This document shows, one piece after another, positions 10,751-20,929 of a DNA stretch of 64,000 bases (positions are counted from its first letter, which is position 1; each line of letters opens with the position of its first letter). This DNA comes from Zea mays. Taxonomy: Eukaryota; Streptophyta; Magnoliopsida; Poales; Poaceae. The stretch is from positions 143,989,982 through 144,053,981 of the forward strand of contig NC_050097.1 of the NCBI RefSeq assembly GCF_902167145.1, given 5' to 3'. The notes beneath the pieces are model-generated. The model worked only from the letters and a program-made list of their open reading frames with translations. It was not told the origin of the DNA and did not search any database. Made by a program: the position numbers and the translations under genes.

Positions 10751-13700
10751 TGTAACACCCTGAATTCGGGATATAAAATTTCTTGCTAATTACCAACCAA
10801 ATTCAGGCGTTACTCTTCTCTCTCTAGTTTCACCCTCTCCTTTTCTTTTTTGTAGAATTAGTTTAATTAGGGAGGGATTATTTATTTTATTTTGTCCAAA
10901 CCATATGAGTCATGAAATGTTGCATCATGTTGAGCTCCAAATATTCTTCGAATTGTTGCACATGTTTGATTTGGTTTGAATTTGGAACTTGATTTGGATT
11001 TGAATTGAAAACCCTAGAGAAAATAAATAGAAAAGCAATTAGAAATTCCCTGGAAAATAGAAAAAGCAATTTCAGCCCAAGTCGGCCCATTAGGCCCAGC
11101 CCCCCCCCCCCCCCCCCCCCCGCCCCCCGCACGCGCGCGTGCCCTCGGTGCCTGACAGGCGAGTCCCACCTGTCGGCGCCAACCCGCACGCTCTCTCTCC
11201 CTCTCTCCCGCTGCTCTGTGGGGCCGCCCTGTCAGCGCTGTTTCTTCTTTGCACGCACACGCTCTTTCTCTCTGCCTCGCGGACCCCACTCGTCAGTCCC
11301 CTCCGCGTCCCTAACGTCTCGCCCACGTTCCCCCGCCGTGGACGCGCCCACGACCACGCGTTCTCCGGCCACCTCTGCACGACCTCGCCCCTTTAGAAGC
11401 CCGCACACCACTCGCCCACTCCCCCTGCTCATTTGCACCCTCAACCGAGCTCTTTCGCCCCCTCTCTCGCTCTGCGCACACGACCAGCCGAGCTCCGCAG
11501 CCGCTCACCAGGGACCGCCGCCGTTTCGCGACTCTCATTGCGCCTACGTTGCGTCCGTTGCCTCGGTGAGTTCCGCCTCGCCGTCAGCAGTTCGGAACAC
11601 CCCTAGGTTCGCCCCCAGCCCCTCTGGTTTGCCCGGTCCACACTCACCGGAGTGTTTCCCGTGCAGCCGGAGTCCGCTGCCGTCGACCCGGGACTTCACC
11701 GCCTCCCTGTCATCCTCCAGGCGCTCCTGGGTTTGCGCTTGTGGTAAGCAATCTCTTCGCGCCTATATTTCCCCGTTCATTGCCCTAGTTGTCGCGCAAT
11801 TGCTCACCAGAGTAAGTTTGCGCCGTCGTGGGACGTTTCCGCCACGGTCTGCGTCCTTTGGTGCTCCCTCGCCGGCGTGATGCCCACGGTCGTGTTCGTC
11901 GTGTCACCCTGAACACGTCTGACCCTTTCCATAAGCCCCTAGAGCCCCACCGTGGTCGTCCCCCTCGTCTTCGGCGAGCCCTCGCCGTGGGACCGAGCGA
12001 CGCCACCGCGCTAATGTCCAGCCCCCGGCTGATGGATCTCGGGCATCCGTCCGAAATCTGGCGGTTTAGATTTAATCAAAGCAGATCTGATCTCAGCCCT
12101 CCGATCCAGATCCGACCGTTCCCCACTCTTCCCCTCTCTTGCGCCCCTCCCGCTGGGTCCGGTCTGTCAGCCCCGCCCTGGTTCGCTGATGCCCGGAGCC
12201 CACCTGTCAGCGCTCACCGCGCGCCCGCGCCCGCGCTCTCGCCCGCGGAATTAATCTCGGCCATTGATTCTAGATCTAATGGCTGAGTGGACTCGATACC
12301 CCTTCGCGTGTAATTTTAGCTAAAGAGTCCTTGAGTTTTCGGGTAATAGAACCCACCGTCCCTGGTTTTCGCGCGCAGGCCCCTGTGTTCTTTTAAACGC
12401 CCCCTATGCTTTTAAATAATTATAGAAGTAGACTTATTTTCATATTTCAAACTTCAAAACTTGTTTATTTCATATCTTTTTCATATGAACTCCAAATTGA
12501 GTGGTTCAAATTGCAAAATGTTCATAAGAATATTCTATGTTCAAATAAATTATGTTCATCCACAGTCTATGTGAATTATATGAATTAATCTCTGGTTTAA
12601 CTTTTAGGTCTCAATAAAATGAATAGAATTAGATTACGTAATTATGGACAACACTTAAAGAATAATCAACTCCTAAATGAGATTAGCTCATCTTATAATT
12701 TGATCTCATCTTTTTAGTTAATACTTTACTTTTTGAGATGTGTTCCAATGTTTGTACATGATTGATGTGTTGTTCATTTGTCATTTACCAAATTTATTGA
12801 ATGCATGATCACTTTATTTAGACAACGAGCAGCCCGTGGTTCCTGAGTGTGTTGCCGAAGACCTCCCTGAGCAACAACCTGGTGAAGGCAAGTGTCCTTA
12901 GACCTACCATGTCCTATTTACTTTATAATTCACTATCTCGCATTACATTATTTAAAACTTAAGGGTTGACTAGTCTGTATTTATCTTATCCTTGTTTAAC
13001 TTTTGAGTTATCATGGTTAGCTTTATGCTATTGCTTAACTTTAATCAATGAACATGATGTGAATATTATGATACAATGATGTTATCCCGATGATGTTCTT
13101 GTGATTACTTTAGGGGACTCAGGCTGTTTCCTGAGTACCTCTCCGTAAGGACCTGTTTGGGGAGTGACAACCCGGGATAACAGTGCAACCATGAGGGTGG
13201 AATGGGATGCCCTTAGCTGATTAATTAGAGGAACCAGAGGAGTAGTTGGCTTCGTTGTAGGGCCGTCAATGGGGTCCGGGCATAGTACTTTCTCTGCTGA
13301 GGCTGGTTGCAGAGGTTCTCGATTTGGTTTTGTTAGTCACCCTTCCTTTGGGTAGATGTACTGTGTTTATCAAACTGGAGAAACCTAACGGGAGACTATG
13401 ACCTCTGGGAAATCTTTGTAAAGGCTACGTAGTGAGACCCTGCTAGGTCACCTTGGTAGTGATCAATGGGGAGGCTAGAACCCCAGGCAGAAAGGGAATC
13501 ACGACTTGTTGGTAAAGTGTGCGACCTCTGCAGAGTGTTAGAAACTGGTATATCAGCCGTGCTCACGGTTATGAATGGCCTTGGGATCCTCTTTGATTAG
13601 AAAAACTTTGGTTACCTTTATGATGATGGTTAGCAATGATGGCTATAATTTTGATCTCTGGTATTTCCTCTTGGAGAGAGTGCTTCTGGGTAATAACTGG

Positions 13701-14225
13701 GTTTATTACTAAAATTTGGCTCTACTTATAGTAATAAAACTTGACCAGCTAAAAGCAACAACTTATCCTTAACTCCACATACAGCTAGTCCACTTTAACC
13801 AAACAGGACATTTGCTGAGTACGTTGATGTGTACTCACCCTTGCTTTACAAACCACCCCACCCCAGGTTGTCCCCACTATACTCAGTGCTCAGGAGGAGA
13901 TGTTGGCAACGTGGAGGACTTTGAGGAGTTTTAGGACTACGATGAGTTCTAGTTTATCTTAGTGGCAAACCCCTAGTCAGCTGCCTGTGAAGGCTTATCT
14001 TCTACATTTCGTATTTCCGCACTTTGGTATTAATGTTGAAGACTATGGCTATGTATTAGACTCTGTGGATGTCTTGGACATCTTGATGTAATTAAAGTAC
14101 CTTTCCGCTATTCACTTTGAGCATTGTGTGATGATGTCGAATTATGTAATCGCTGTGTACGTGAGTTCTGATCCTGTCACGTACATGGTTCGCATTCGGT
14201 TTGCCTTCCAAAACCTGGTGTGACA
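10751..14225 (+). mobile_element. Element C: solo LTR of a chromovirus (3475 bp)
   Basis: It starts TGTAACACCCTGAATTCGGG, ends CCTGGTGTGACA, and is flanked by a perfect five-base target duplication gagaa (10746-10750 and 14226-14230). No internal coding region is present, so it is a solo LTR left by LTR-LTR recombination. The middle is strongly GC-rich (11090-12290) with a run of 22 C at 11100-11121. The right third has the 'gctgagtac...ctcagtgctcaggaggaga' pattern of Prem1/Xilon/Tekay-type LTRs. Long ORFs in the GC-rich part, on both strands, are compositional shadows. Confidence 0.9.
11100..11121. repeat. Poly-C tract
   Basis: Twenty-two consecutive C residues inside solo LTR C, at the border between its AT-rich left part and GC-rich middle. 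Sequencing and assembly commonly err on length here. Confidence 0.95.
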
Positions 14226-14646
14226 GAGAAGCATCATCAAAAGCAAAATTGCCATGGTGAAAGTCTCCATACCATTCATCATCATTGATTGGGCTTTCAT
14301 GTTGAAGCTCCCTGTATTGGGGCCTTCGGTCGTGGTCATCCTGAGTAAGATGATGCATTTCTTCAGCAGCTTCGTCGATCTTTTTCTGAAGGTCGGTGAG
14401 CTGAAGCATCTTTTCCCTTTTCTTTTGCACCTGTCGGTGGATGGCCTCCAAATCCCTGATCTCTTGGTTTAGGTCGTCCTCCTGAGGTGTTGGGCTAGTA
14501 GCTTTCCTCTTCTGGCTCCTAGCTTCTCGCAGGGAGTTTGTCTCCTGATTTGTGTCCAGTGGCTGCAGGGCAGCCCCTGGCACTGTTGTTTTCTTTGGCG
14601 GCATGACGAAGGTTGATGCTTGCCGAAGGTGGTCGTTTGAGTTCAC
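14226..14646 (-). pseudogene. gag: Element B gag, N-terminal fragment
   Basis: On the minus strand the ORF begins within the primer-binding-site region. It encodes a basic N-terminus (PPKKTT), a glutamate/lysine-rich coiled coil (about residues 45-100) and an Asp/His-rich stretch. It is then broken by solo LTR C at 14225. The gag frame resumes at 10750. Reading through into C gives an artificial 184-residue ORF. The N-terminal region is typical of the variable arm before a Ty3/gypsy capsid. Confidence 0.7.
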
Positions 14647-14662
14647 CGGAGGTTGGCACCAA
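14646..14662 (-). other. Primer-binding site of element B
   Basis: The minus strand reads TTGGTGCCAACCTCCGG directly after the LTR's terminal CCAACA. It has the TGG start expected of a tRNA 3' end complement and is placed as a primer-binding site. The tRNA is not identified. Confidence 0.6.
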
Positions 14663-15374
14663 TGTTGGTCACTTGTTCTTAAATGCTATGAATCAAGAAC
14701 AAGGCAACACAATTGTTAATGGTTAAAGACCTTTGTCCTTCGAAGCATTATTTCCTTTCGGATATAATGATCTTCGGACGAAGATCATGAAGGACGTAGC
14801 TTCATCATTTCAGTATGTAAATATGAATATAAATGTAAATACAAGTTATGGTGTGAAAGAACACTAAAGAATGGAAAAACAATGATTAGATCTTCGCAAT
14901 TTATTTTATATTCATATCCACATGTAAGAGTCAACATTAATGATATTTATATTATAATTGTACCTTCGGTTCGCCAGAAGATGGGATTGCAAAGATGACG
15001 CGAGAGAGAGGGATTACAATCCAGCGTGAACATTACAATGTTACTGTTCATCTATTTATAGGCGCAGGACGCAGCCCGGATAAGATTACATTCATACCCC
15101 TGACATTTACTCTTAGTTATAATACAAGTTATCAAGGACTAAGTAGTCTTTTCCCTCTTAGGTCAGTTTCGTCTTCCATCCAAGCCGAAGCTCCTTGAGC
15201 CACAGCTTCGGTGTCCATCCACGTCACCTTTGGGTTGCATATTCTTATCACATGCCTTTATCATGAGAGAACTTTCATCCCAAAGCCGAAGCTTCCTGCA
15301 ATAGTCTATATCATACTGAAAACAAATGGTTAGTCACATTTTTGAGGACCTTCGGAAGAGGAAGGCCCCCAATA
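14663..15374 (-). repeat. Element B 5' LTR
   Basis: Copy of 9790-10500. Its right end is CCCCCAATA rather than CCCCCAACA, so the terminal dinucleotide has mutated. The apparent ORF start at 15326 is LTR sequence fused in frame to D's RT. Confidence 0.9.
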
Positions 15375-16230
15375 TGGATGTCAATGATTTAGTTGAACTG
15401 AAGAAACAAATAGAAGAATTATTAGAAAAAGGTTTTATCCGCCCAAGCTCATCCCCTTGGGGAACCCCAGTTCTATTTGTGAACAAGAAAGATGGTTCGA
15501 GAAGAATGTGTGTGGACTATAGAAGTTTAAATGAAGTCACAATTAAGAACAAATACCCTTTACCTTAGATTGAAGATTTGTTTGATCAGATGAGAGGTGC
15601 TGAGATATTCTCAAAAATAGATCTAAGATTAGGATATCATCAGCTAAAAATTTGAACTGAAGATGTACCTAAGACAACCTTTACTATAAGATATGGATTA
15701 TATGAGTTTTTGGTCATCTCGTTTGGACTAACTAATGCACTGGCTTACTTTATGAACTTGGTAAATAAAGTATTTATGGAGTATCTCAACCAGTTTGTGG
15801 TTGTATACTCTCAGAATGAAGAAACACATGAATATCATCTAAGACTAGTTCTACATAAGCTTCGTGACAACCAATTGTATGCAAAGTTCTCAAAGTGTGA
15901 TTTTGGTTGAAGGAAGTCGCTTTCCTAGGACATATTATCACAAATGGAGGAATCAAGGTAGACCCCGGTAAAATAAGTGAAATACTAAATTGGAAGCATT
16001 CAAAAGATGTGTCCAAGATCAGGAGTTTTCTTGGATTAGCAGGATATTATAGAAGATTTATTGAAGGCTTCTCTAAGCTAGTGAAACCCCTTACTTCACT
16101 GCTGGGGAAAGGTAAGGAGTTTAAATGGGATGAAGCTTGCCAGAAATGTTTTGAAGAATTAAAGGAAAAGCTAACCACTGCGCCAGTCTTAGTAATGCCT
16201 GATATTCACAAAGGATTTGATGTATATTGA
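15375..16230 (+). pseudogene. pol: Element D reverse transcriptase (catalytic motif deleted)
   Basis: The RT frame resumes after B with [32 protein letters not shown] and later FSKIDLRLGYHQ. It has in-frame stops near 15568 and 15656. The YxDD active-site strand is gone: FVVV is joined directly to YSQNEE at about 15797-15812, a loss of roughly seven codons. A stop near 15908 separates the thumb/connection region ([28 protein letters not shown]). The enzyme cannot be active. Confidence 0.88.
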
Positions 16231-16570
16231 TGCATCGCATCTAGGACTTGGATGTGTGTTAATGCAGGAAGTAAAGGTAGTAGCTTATGCCTCAAGACAG
16301 TTGTGAAAGCATGAAAAAATTACCTGACACATGATTTGGAACTAGCGGATGTAGTACATGCTTTGAAGATTTGGAGACACTATATGATTGGAAATAAGTG
16401 CAAAAAATCTTCATTGATCACAAGAGTTGGAAGTACATATTCACCCAGAAAGAACTCAACCTAAGACAATGAAGATGACTTAAGTTAATAAAAGGTTATG
16501 ATTTGGATATACAATATCATCCAGGAAAAGCAAATGTAGTGGCAGACGCATTGAGCCGTAAAGGTCAGGT
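16231..16570 (+). pseudogene. pol: Element D RNase H (frameshifted)
   Basis: A single-base loss at about 16231 falls inside the CDAS motif that carries the first catalytic aspartate of RNase H. After it the frame reads [13 protein letters not shown], then stops, then THDLEL. Near 16503 a conserved stretch [15 protein letters not shown] leads to the spacer before integrase. Several more breaks lie in between. Confidence 0.8.
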
Positions 16571-17720
16571 AAACAGTATTGCTGCTTATTTGATACCTCA
16601 AGAATTATGTTGGGAAATGGAACAACTTAATCTTGGTATGGTTAATAATACAGAAGCAACCGTTATGGAAGTGGAATCTACTTTGGAACAAGAGATTCGT
16701 AAAGGACAGGAATCCGATGAGAAAATTAAGGAAATTAAAAACACAGATTAAATTGGGAAAAGCCCGTGACTTCACAGAAGATGAACAAGGCACAGTTTGG
16801 TTTAAAAAGAGGATACATGTACCAGAAATTGAACATCTATGCTACCTTATTTTGGGAGAAGCTCATGATTCAGCTTATTCTATACATCCTGGAAGTACTA
16901 AGATGTATCAGGATCTAAAAGAGAAATATTGGTGGTATGGTTTGAAAAATATGTTGCTACTTATGTTGCATTATGTGACGTATGTCAATGAGTTAAAGCA
17001 GAACATCAAATACCAGCAGGTTTGCTACAACCTCTTAAAGTACCAAAATGGAGGTGGGAAGAAATTGGCATGGATTTTATAGTTGTATTACCCCGTACAC
17101 GTGATGGTCAGGATTCCATATGGGTTATTGTAGACAGGTTGACTAAGGTTGCACATTTTATACCTGTGAAGACAACTTACTTAGGAGCCTAGTTAGCAGA
17201 ACTGTACATGTCAAGAATTGTATGTTTACATGGTGTACTCCAAAAAAATTGTATCAGATAGAGGAACCCAATTTACCTCACGCTTTTGGAAACGATTACA
17301 TGAGATTATGGATACTAAACTAAATTTCAACTCGACTTATCATCCACAGACAGAGGGACAAACAAAAAGAACAAATAAAGTTTTAGAGTATATGTTAAGA
17401 GCTTGTGCTTTAAAATATGGTAAAAGTTGGGATAAGAGTTGGCCATATGCAGAGTTCTCTTATAACAATAGTTACCAAGAAAGTCTAAAGATGGCACCTT
17501 TTGAATCACTCTATGGAAGGAAATGCAGAACAACACTATATTGGAATCAAACTAGAGAAAGTCAAGTATTTGGTCCATAAATTCTTCAAGAAGCAGAAAA
17601 GCAAGTGCAGATTGTTAGAGAGAATCTAAAAATAGCACAATCAAGGAAGAAAAGCTATGCTGACAATAGAAGAAGAGAATTAATCTTTGAAGTTGGAGAC
17701 TTGTATATCTTAAGGTTTTC
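16571..17720 (+). pseudogene. pol: Element D integrase (multiple frameshifts, catalytic Glu changed)
   Basis: The HHCC zinc-binding region (HPGSTKMYQDLKEKYWWYG, then a CDVCQ match in a shifted frame near 16976) is followed by the core. Core motifs are GMDFIV (first Asp), SDRGTQF (second Asp) and YHPQTEGQTKRTN, where the usual catalytic Glu of GQTER is Lys. Frameshifts lie near 16740, 16960-17010, 17080 and 17240. SYNNSYQESLKMAPFE marks the C-terminal core. Dead copy. Confidence 0.85.
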
Positions 17721-17723
17721 CCA

Positions 17724-18098
17724 ATGAGAGGAATGAGAAGATTTAAAGTTAAAGGCAAATTATCTCCCCGTTATATTGGTCCATTTAAAATTTTGGAAAT
17801 GAAAGGAGAAGTAGCATATCAATTGGAACTACCCAATAGTTTATCGGATGTGCAAGACGTATTCCACGTGTCACAACTCAAGAAATGTTTAAGATTACTA
17901 GAAGAACAATTACCCATGGAAGAACTTAACGTTAATGAGGACTTAACTTATTCTGAGTATCCGATTAGAATTTTGGAAACCTCATGTATAATTACTCGGA
18001 GTAAAGTTATCAACATGTGCAAAGTTCAATGGAGTCATCATTCAGAAGATGAGGCAACTTGGGAAAGAAAAGATGAACTCAGAGCAGAATTTCCCTAG
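17724..18098 (+). pseudogene. pol: Element D integrase C-terminus with chromodomain-like tail
   Basis: An open 124-codon segment contains [14 protein letters not shown] and [10 protein letters not shown], the GPY/F-type integrase C-terminal module. It is followed by [20 protein letters not shown], which resembles the strand and tryptophan-containing part of a chromodomain. In chromoviruses this tail directs integration to heterochromatin. The stop near 18098 is close to the normal end, and the 3' LTR starts 56 bases later. Confidence 0.8.
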
Positions 18099-18153
18099 CT
18101 ATTTTTAGAAATTCCTTAATCTCTAGGACATGATTCTTTTTACGGGTAGGTTT

Positions 18154-18352
18154 TGTAACACCTCAAATCCATCAATTAAAATAATTCATTAATAGTCATT
18201 TAAAACTTAATAGAAAGTAAAGTAAAAATTTAAATCAAGTATTTGATCTCATTTATCTTTAGAGAATGATTTATGTTTGTTCATGATTGATTGATGATTT
18301 TATTCATAAAATTTCTTTTATGAAAACCCAATTAATTAATTTAGGAACTTTG
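18154..18352 (+). repeat. Element D 3' LTR, first 199 bases only
   Basis: It begins TGTAACACCTCAAATCC after the pol end. It is cut at 18352 by the LTR of element E; the remainder of this LTR is not found in the window, so it was probably lost with the E/F deletion. Confidence 0.75.
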
Positions 18353-18831
18353 TGTTGGGACTTGCTCTCCCGAACAAGCTGATCCAACGGGGGAGTGAAA
18401 GGGATGCAAACAAGGTTTTAGCTCAAGGAGACAATTGCTTTGTTAATCTCGCCTCTCAAGGGCACTGTGCGGGGGTATTTATAGGTGCATGAGTGCCCAA
18501 CGTCGTGGATTAAGGACACATGTGCCCTCAGGTGCCTAGGTCATCCCCGGAATATTCCCATAAAGCAGGGTTACAAACTGTCATTACAGAAAAGCCTTCA
18601 CAAACCGGGCCCGTAATGCGCTCGGCCGCGCGGGGCCTGTTACAATGGGCCGAATTCTACGTGGGCCTTCGCGTTGGACGAGGCCATGAGACGGAGCGAC
18701 CTCATCGTAGGCCTTCGTCTTGCAGTGTATTGGACGAAGGGTGGAAACTGCCGGCCGTTTAGCCTCTGTTCCTTCGGTGAGATCGGCGAAGGCATCGAGC
18801 GAAGGGTGGCGTCTTCGCCTTCGCCCCAACA
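18353..18831 (-). repeat. Element E LTR (479 bp)
   Basis: It has TGTTGGGAC...CGCCCCAACA ends. On the minus strand it starts TGTTGGGGCGAAGG, preceded by a purine-rich tract (gagggcaaa, 18832-18840) that fits a polypurine tract, making it a minus-strand 3' LTR. A CCTATAAATA box on the minus strand near 18478-18487 is a plausible LTR promoter. It resembles element B's LTR in ends and in cgaag-rich composition, so probably a cinful-zeon or related gypsy family. No second copy is present. Confidence 0.7.
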
Positions 18832-19191
18832 TTTGCCCTCCGAGGGACCAGTTCGACTAAGTCATCTGGTGCCGAAGGCGTCGCTAGATGGTGGAGACGC
18901 TGCCCTCGCTCGAAGTGGTTCCGCGGGGGTTTTTGATGTGACCGTTGACGGACGCGGCACTGTTGGACTGCGGGTTTCCCGAAGCATCGCGTCCTGTGTA
19001 TAAAAGGGGGCGGGGCGGCGCGGGTTAGGTACTCTTTCTGCGCGCCACAAAACCCTAGCCTCCTTTTGAAACCGTTTGACCGCTCGCCTGCCCTCCTTGC
19101 TCCTGCTTATCGAAGATCTGGCCCGTGTGAAGCAGACCGCCCGCCGCCGCCGACGGTACGTAGCCATGCCGTCCTCTTCCTCTTCTGATGA
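18832..19191. other. Element E internal stub with an antisense TATA box and short ORF start
   Basis: The plus strand here has TATAAAAGGGGGCGGGG near 19000, a roughly 150-base GC-rich leader, and an ATG near 19166 opening a serine-rich frame (MPSSSSSDD). It is then cut by the junction with element F at about 19192. Because E's LTR is minus-oriented, this promoter-like unit would be antisense to the element. Antisense ORFs downstream of pol are known in some maize gypsy families (for example Grande). The function is not known. Confidence 0.45.
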
Positions 19192-19554
19192 CAAGTGTAC
19201 ACGGACCATAAGAGTTTGAAGTATATATTCACTAAGAAGGATCTCAACCTGAGGCAACGCCGTTGGTTGGAGCTTAATAAGGATTATGATTTGGAAATTC
19301 ACTATCACCCGAGCAAGGCAAATTTGGTTGCAGATGCCTTGAGTCGAAAGGAGCATGTTCATTCAGCTGTGGTTGCCCAGCTACCTGATGAGATTGTTGA
19401 GGATTTCAGGAGACTTAACCTGGGCATAGTTGCTCACACTGAAGGAGTTACTATTGATGCGGAACCTACTTTGGAGCAAGAAATCCGCAAAGGACAAATT
19501 GGTGATGCTAAAATACAAGAGATTAAGGATCTGATTACCGAAGGTTGAGGTCCA
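19192..19554 (+). pseudogene. pol: Element F RNase H (N-truncated) and spacer
   Basis: The frame opens in [10 protein letters not shown] of the RNase H domain and continues with [20 protein letters not shown] and VADALSRK, then a linker to a TGA near 19546. The protein before this point is missing. The ATG at 19195 is an internal codon, not a start. Confidence 0.85.
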
Positions 19555-20395
19555 GAATTCACGGAAGATGAGCAAGGCACCGTATGGTTCAAGGACAGGA
19601 TATGTGTTCCTGATATTGAAAGCCTCCATGAGACTATTTTAAAGGAGGCTCATGACTCAGATTATTCTATTCATCCTGGTAGTACCAAGATGTATCAGGA
19701 TTTGAAGCGGAAATATTGGTGGTATGGATTGAAGAGAGATGTGGCTGCACATGTGGCTATGTGCGATGTGTGTCAAAGAGTTAAGGCTGAACACCAGAGG
19801 CTAGCTAGACTACTGCACCCACTTAAGATACCCAAGTGGAAGTGGGAAGAGATTGGTATGGATTTATTTACTGGATTGCCTCGCACCCCGAAAGGATATG
19901 AGTCTATATGGGTGATTGTGGATAGACTGGCCAAAGTGGCTCATTTCATTCCGGTCAAGACTACTTATAAGGTATCTCAATTGGCAGAGTTATATATGGC
20001 TCGGATTGTGTCTCTACATGGTGTACCAAAGAAGATCATTTTGGATAGAGGATCATAGTTTATCCTCGGATTTTGGAAAAGTTTTCATGAGAATATGGAT
20101 GCTAAGTTGAATTTTAGTTCGGCCTACCTCAGACTGAAAGGACTAATCAAGTATTGGAAGACATGTTGAGAGCTTGTGCCCTTCAGCATGGTAGTAGTTG
20201 GGACAAGAGTCTACCTTATGCTGAATTCTCATATAATAATAGTTACCAGGCCAGTCTGAAGATGTCACCGTTCGAGACTTTGTAAGATAGGAAATGTATG
20301 ACTCCTCTATTTTTGGACCAGATTAGAGGAAGACAGTTCTTTGGGCCTAAACTTATTTAAGAGGCAGAAGAACAAATCCGTATAATTTGAGAGAA
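19555..20395 (+). pseudogene. pol: Element F integrase (stops and small deletion)
   Basis: The zinc-binding region is well kept (HPGSTKMYQDLKRKYWWYG ... CDVCQRVKAEH). The core has GMDLFTGLPRTP with the first Asp, and LDRG with the second Asp, followed at once by a TAG (20056-20058). Near 20125 a small deletion removes part of the loop before QTERTNQ, so the catalytic Glu segment is in another frame. Further stops lie near 20283, 20359 and 20389. Confidence 0.85.
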
Positions 20396-20396
20396 T

Positions 20397-20891
20397 TTGA
20401 GGGTAGCTCAGACCATACAAAAGAGTTATGCTGATAATAGAAGAAGACCACTGGAATTTGAGGAAGGAGATCATGTGTACCTCAAGGTATCACCACTTCG
20501 TGGAATGAGGAGATTCAAAGTTAAGGGCAAATTGTCCCCTCGCTATATTGGACCATTCTTGATCTTTAGGAGAGTTGGGGAGATGGCATACCAACTCGAG
20601 CTACCTGCTAGTCTATCTAATGTGCATAATGTGTTCCACGTATCTCAACTGAAGAAGTGTCTCCGTGTCCCTGAGGAACAGTTACCAATGGAAGAGCTCA
20701 GTGTTTAGGGTGATTTAACTTACACGGAGTATCCTGTCAAGATTCTTGATACATTGACACAAGTTACAAGAAATAAGGTGATAAAGATGTGCAAAGTGCA
20801 ATGGAGTCACCATGGAGAAGACGAAGCAACATGGGAAAGAGAAGAAGAGCTTCACATAGATTTCCCCCATCTTTTCCCTAGACCTTCTTAA
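20397..20891 (+). pseudogene. pol: Element F integrase C-terminus with chromodomain-like tail
   Basis: [28 protein letters not shown] and [10 protein letters not shown] form the GPY/F module. After one TAG near 20706 the tail continues with [18 protein letters not shown], chromodomain-like as in element D. The sequence is close to D's tail, so D and F are related families. Confidence 0.82.
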
Positions 20892-20913
20892 ATCTCGAGG
20901 ACGAGATTATTTT

Positions 20914-20923
20914 TAAGGGGGGT
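20914..20923 (+). other. Polypurine tract of element F
   Basis: Plus-strand taaggggggt sits six bases before the LTR start TGTAATACCC at 20930 and is the expected plus-strand priming site. Confidence 0.7.
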
Positions 20924-20929
20924 ACGATT

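Larger units (their letters stand above)
9790..15374 (-). mobile_element. Element B: small non-autonomous cinful-zeon-like retrotransposon, split by solo LTR C
   Basis: LTRs of 711 and 712 bases (9790-10500 and 14663-15374) with ends TGTTGG...CCAACA enclose only about 690 bases of internal sequence once C is removed. Minus orientation follows from the primer-binding site at 14646-14662 and the gag-like ORF. The target duplication is tgaat at 9785-9789 and tggat at 15375-15379 (one mismatch); it lies inside D's RT gene. LTR sequence (TGTTGGGGGCC on the minus strand, many cgaag motifs) and a gag-only content recall maize cinful-zeon elements; zeon-type members are known to carry gag but no pol. 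This copy is much shorter. Confidence 0.85.
8103..18352 (+). mobile_element. Element D: decayed chromovirus (Ty3/gypsy), plus strand, split by element B
   Basis: Protease and the start of RT (9110-9789) continue after the B insertion with the rest of RT, RNase H, integrase and a chromodomain-like tail (15375-18098). Only the first 199 bases of its 3' LTR follow (18154-18352). The 5' side is an LTR-like remnant. A PBS and most of gag are missing, so a deletion is inferred between the LTR remnant and the gag tail. Many stops and frameshifts show it is dead. The gene order PR-RT-RH-INT places it in Ty3/gypsy; the motifs resemble maize Prem1/Xilon-type elements. Confidence 0.8.

Noticed and set aside
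11005..12286. Proline/serine/arginine-rich ORFs up to 291 codons in solo LTR C
   Set aside because: High GC content removes stops in all frames; overlapping ORFs on both strands, no domain, inside an LTR.
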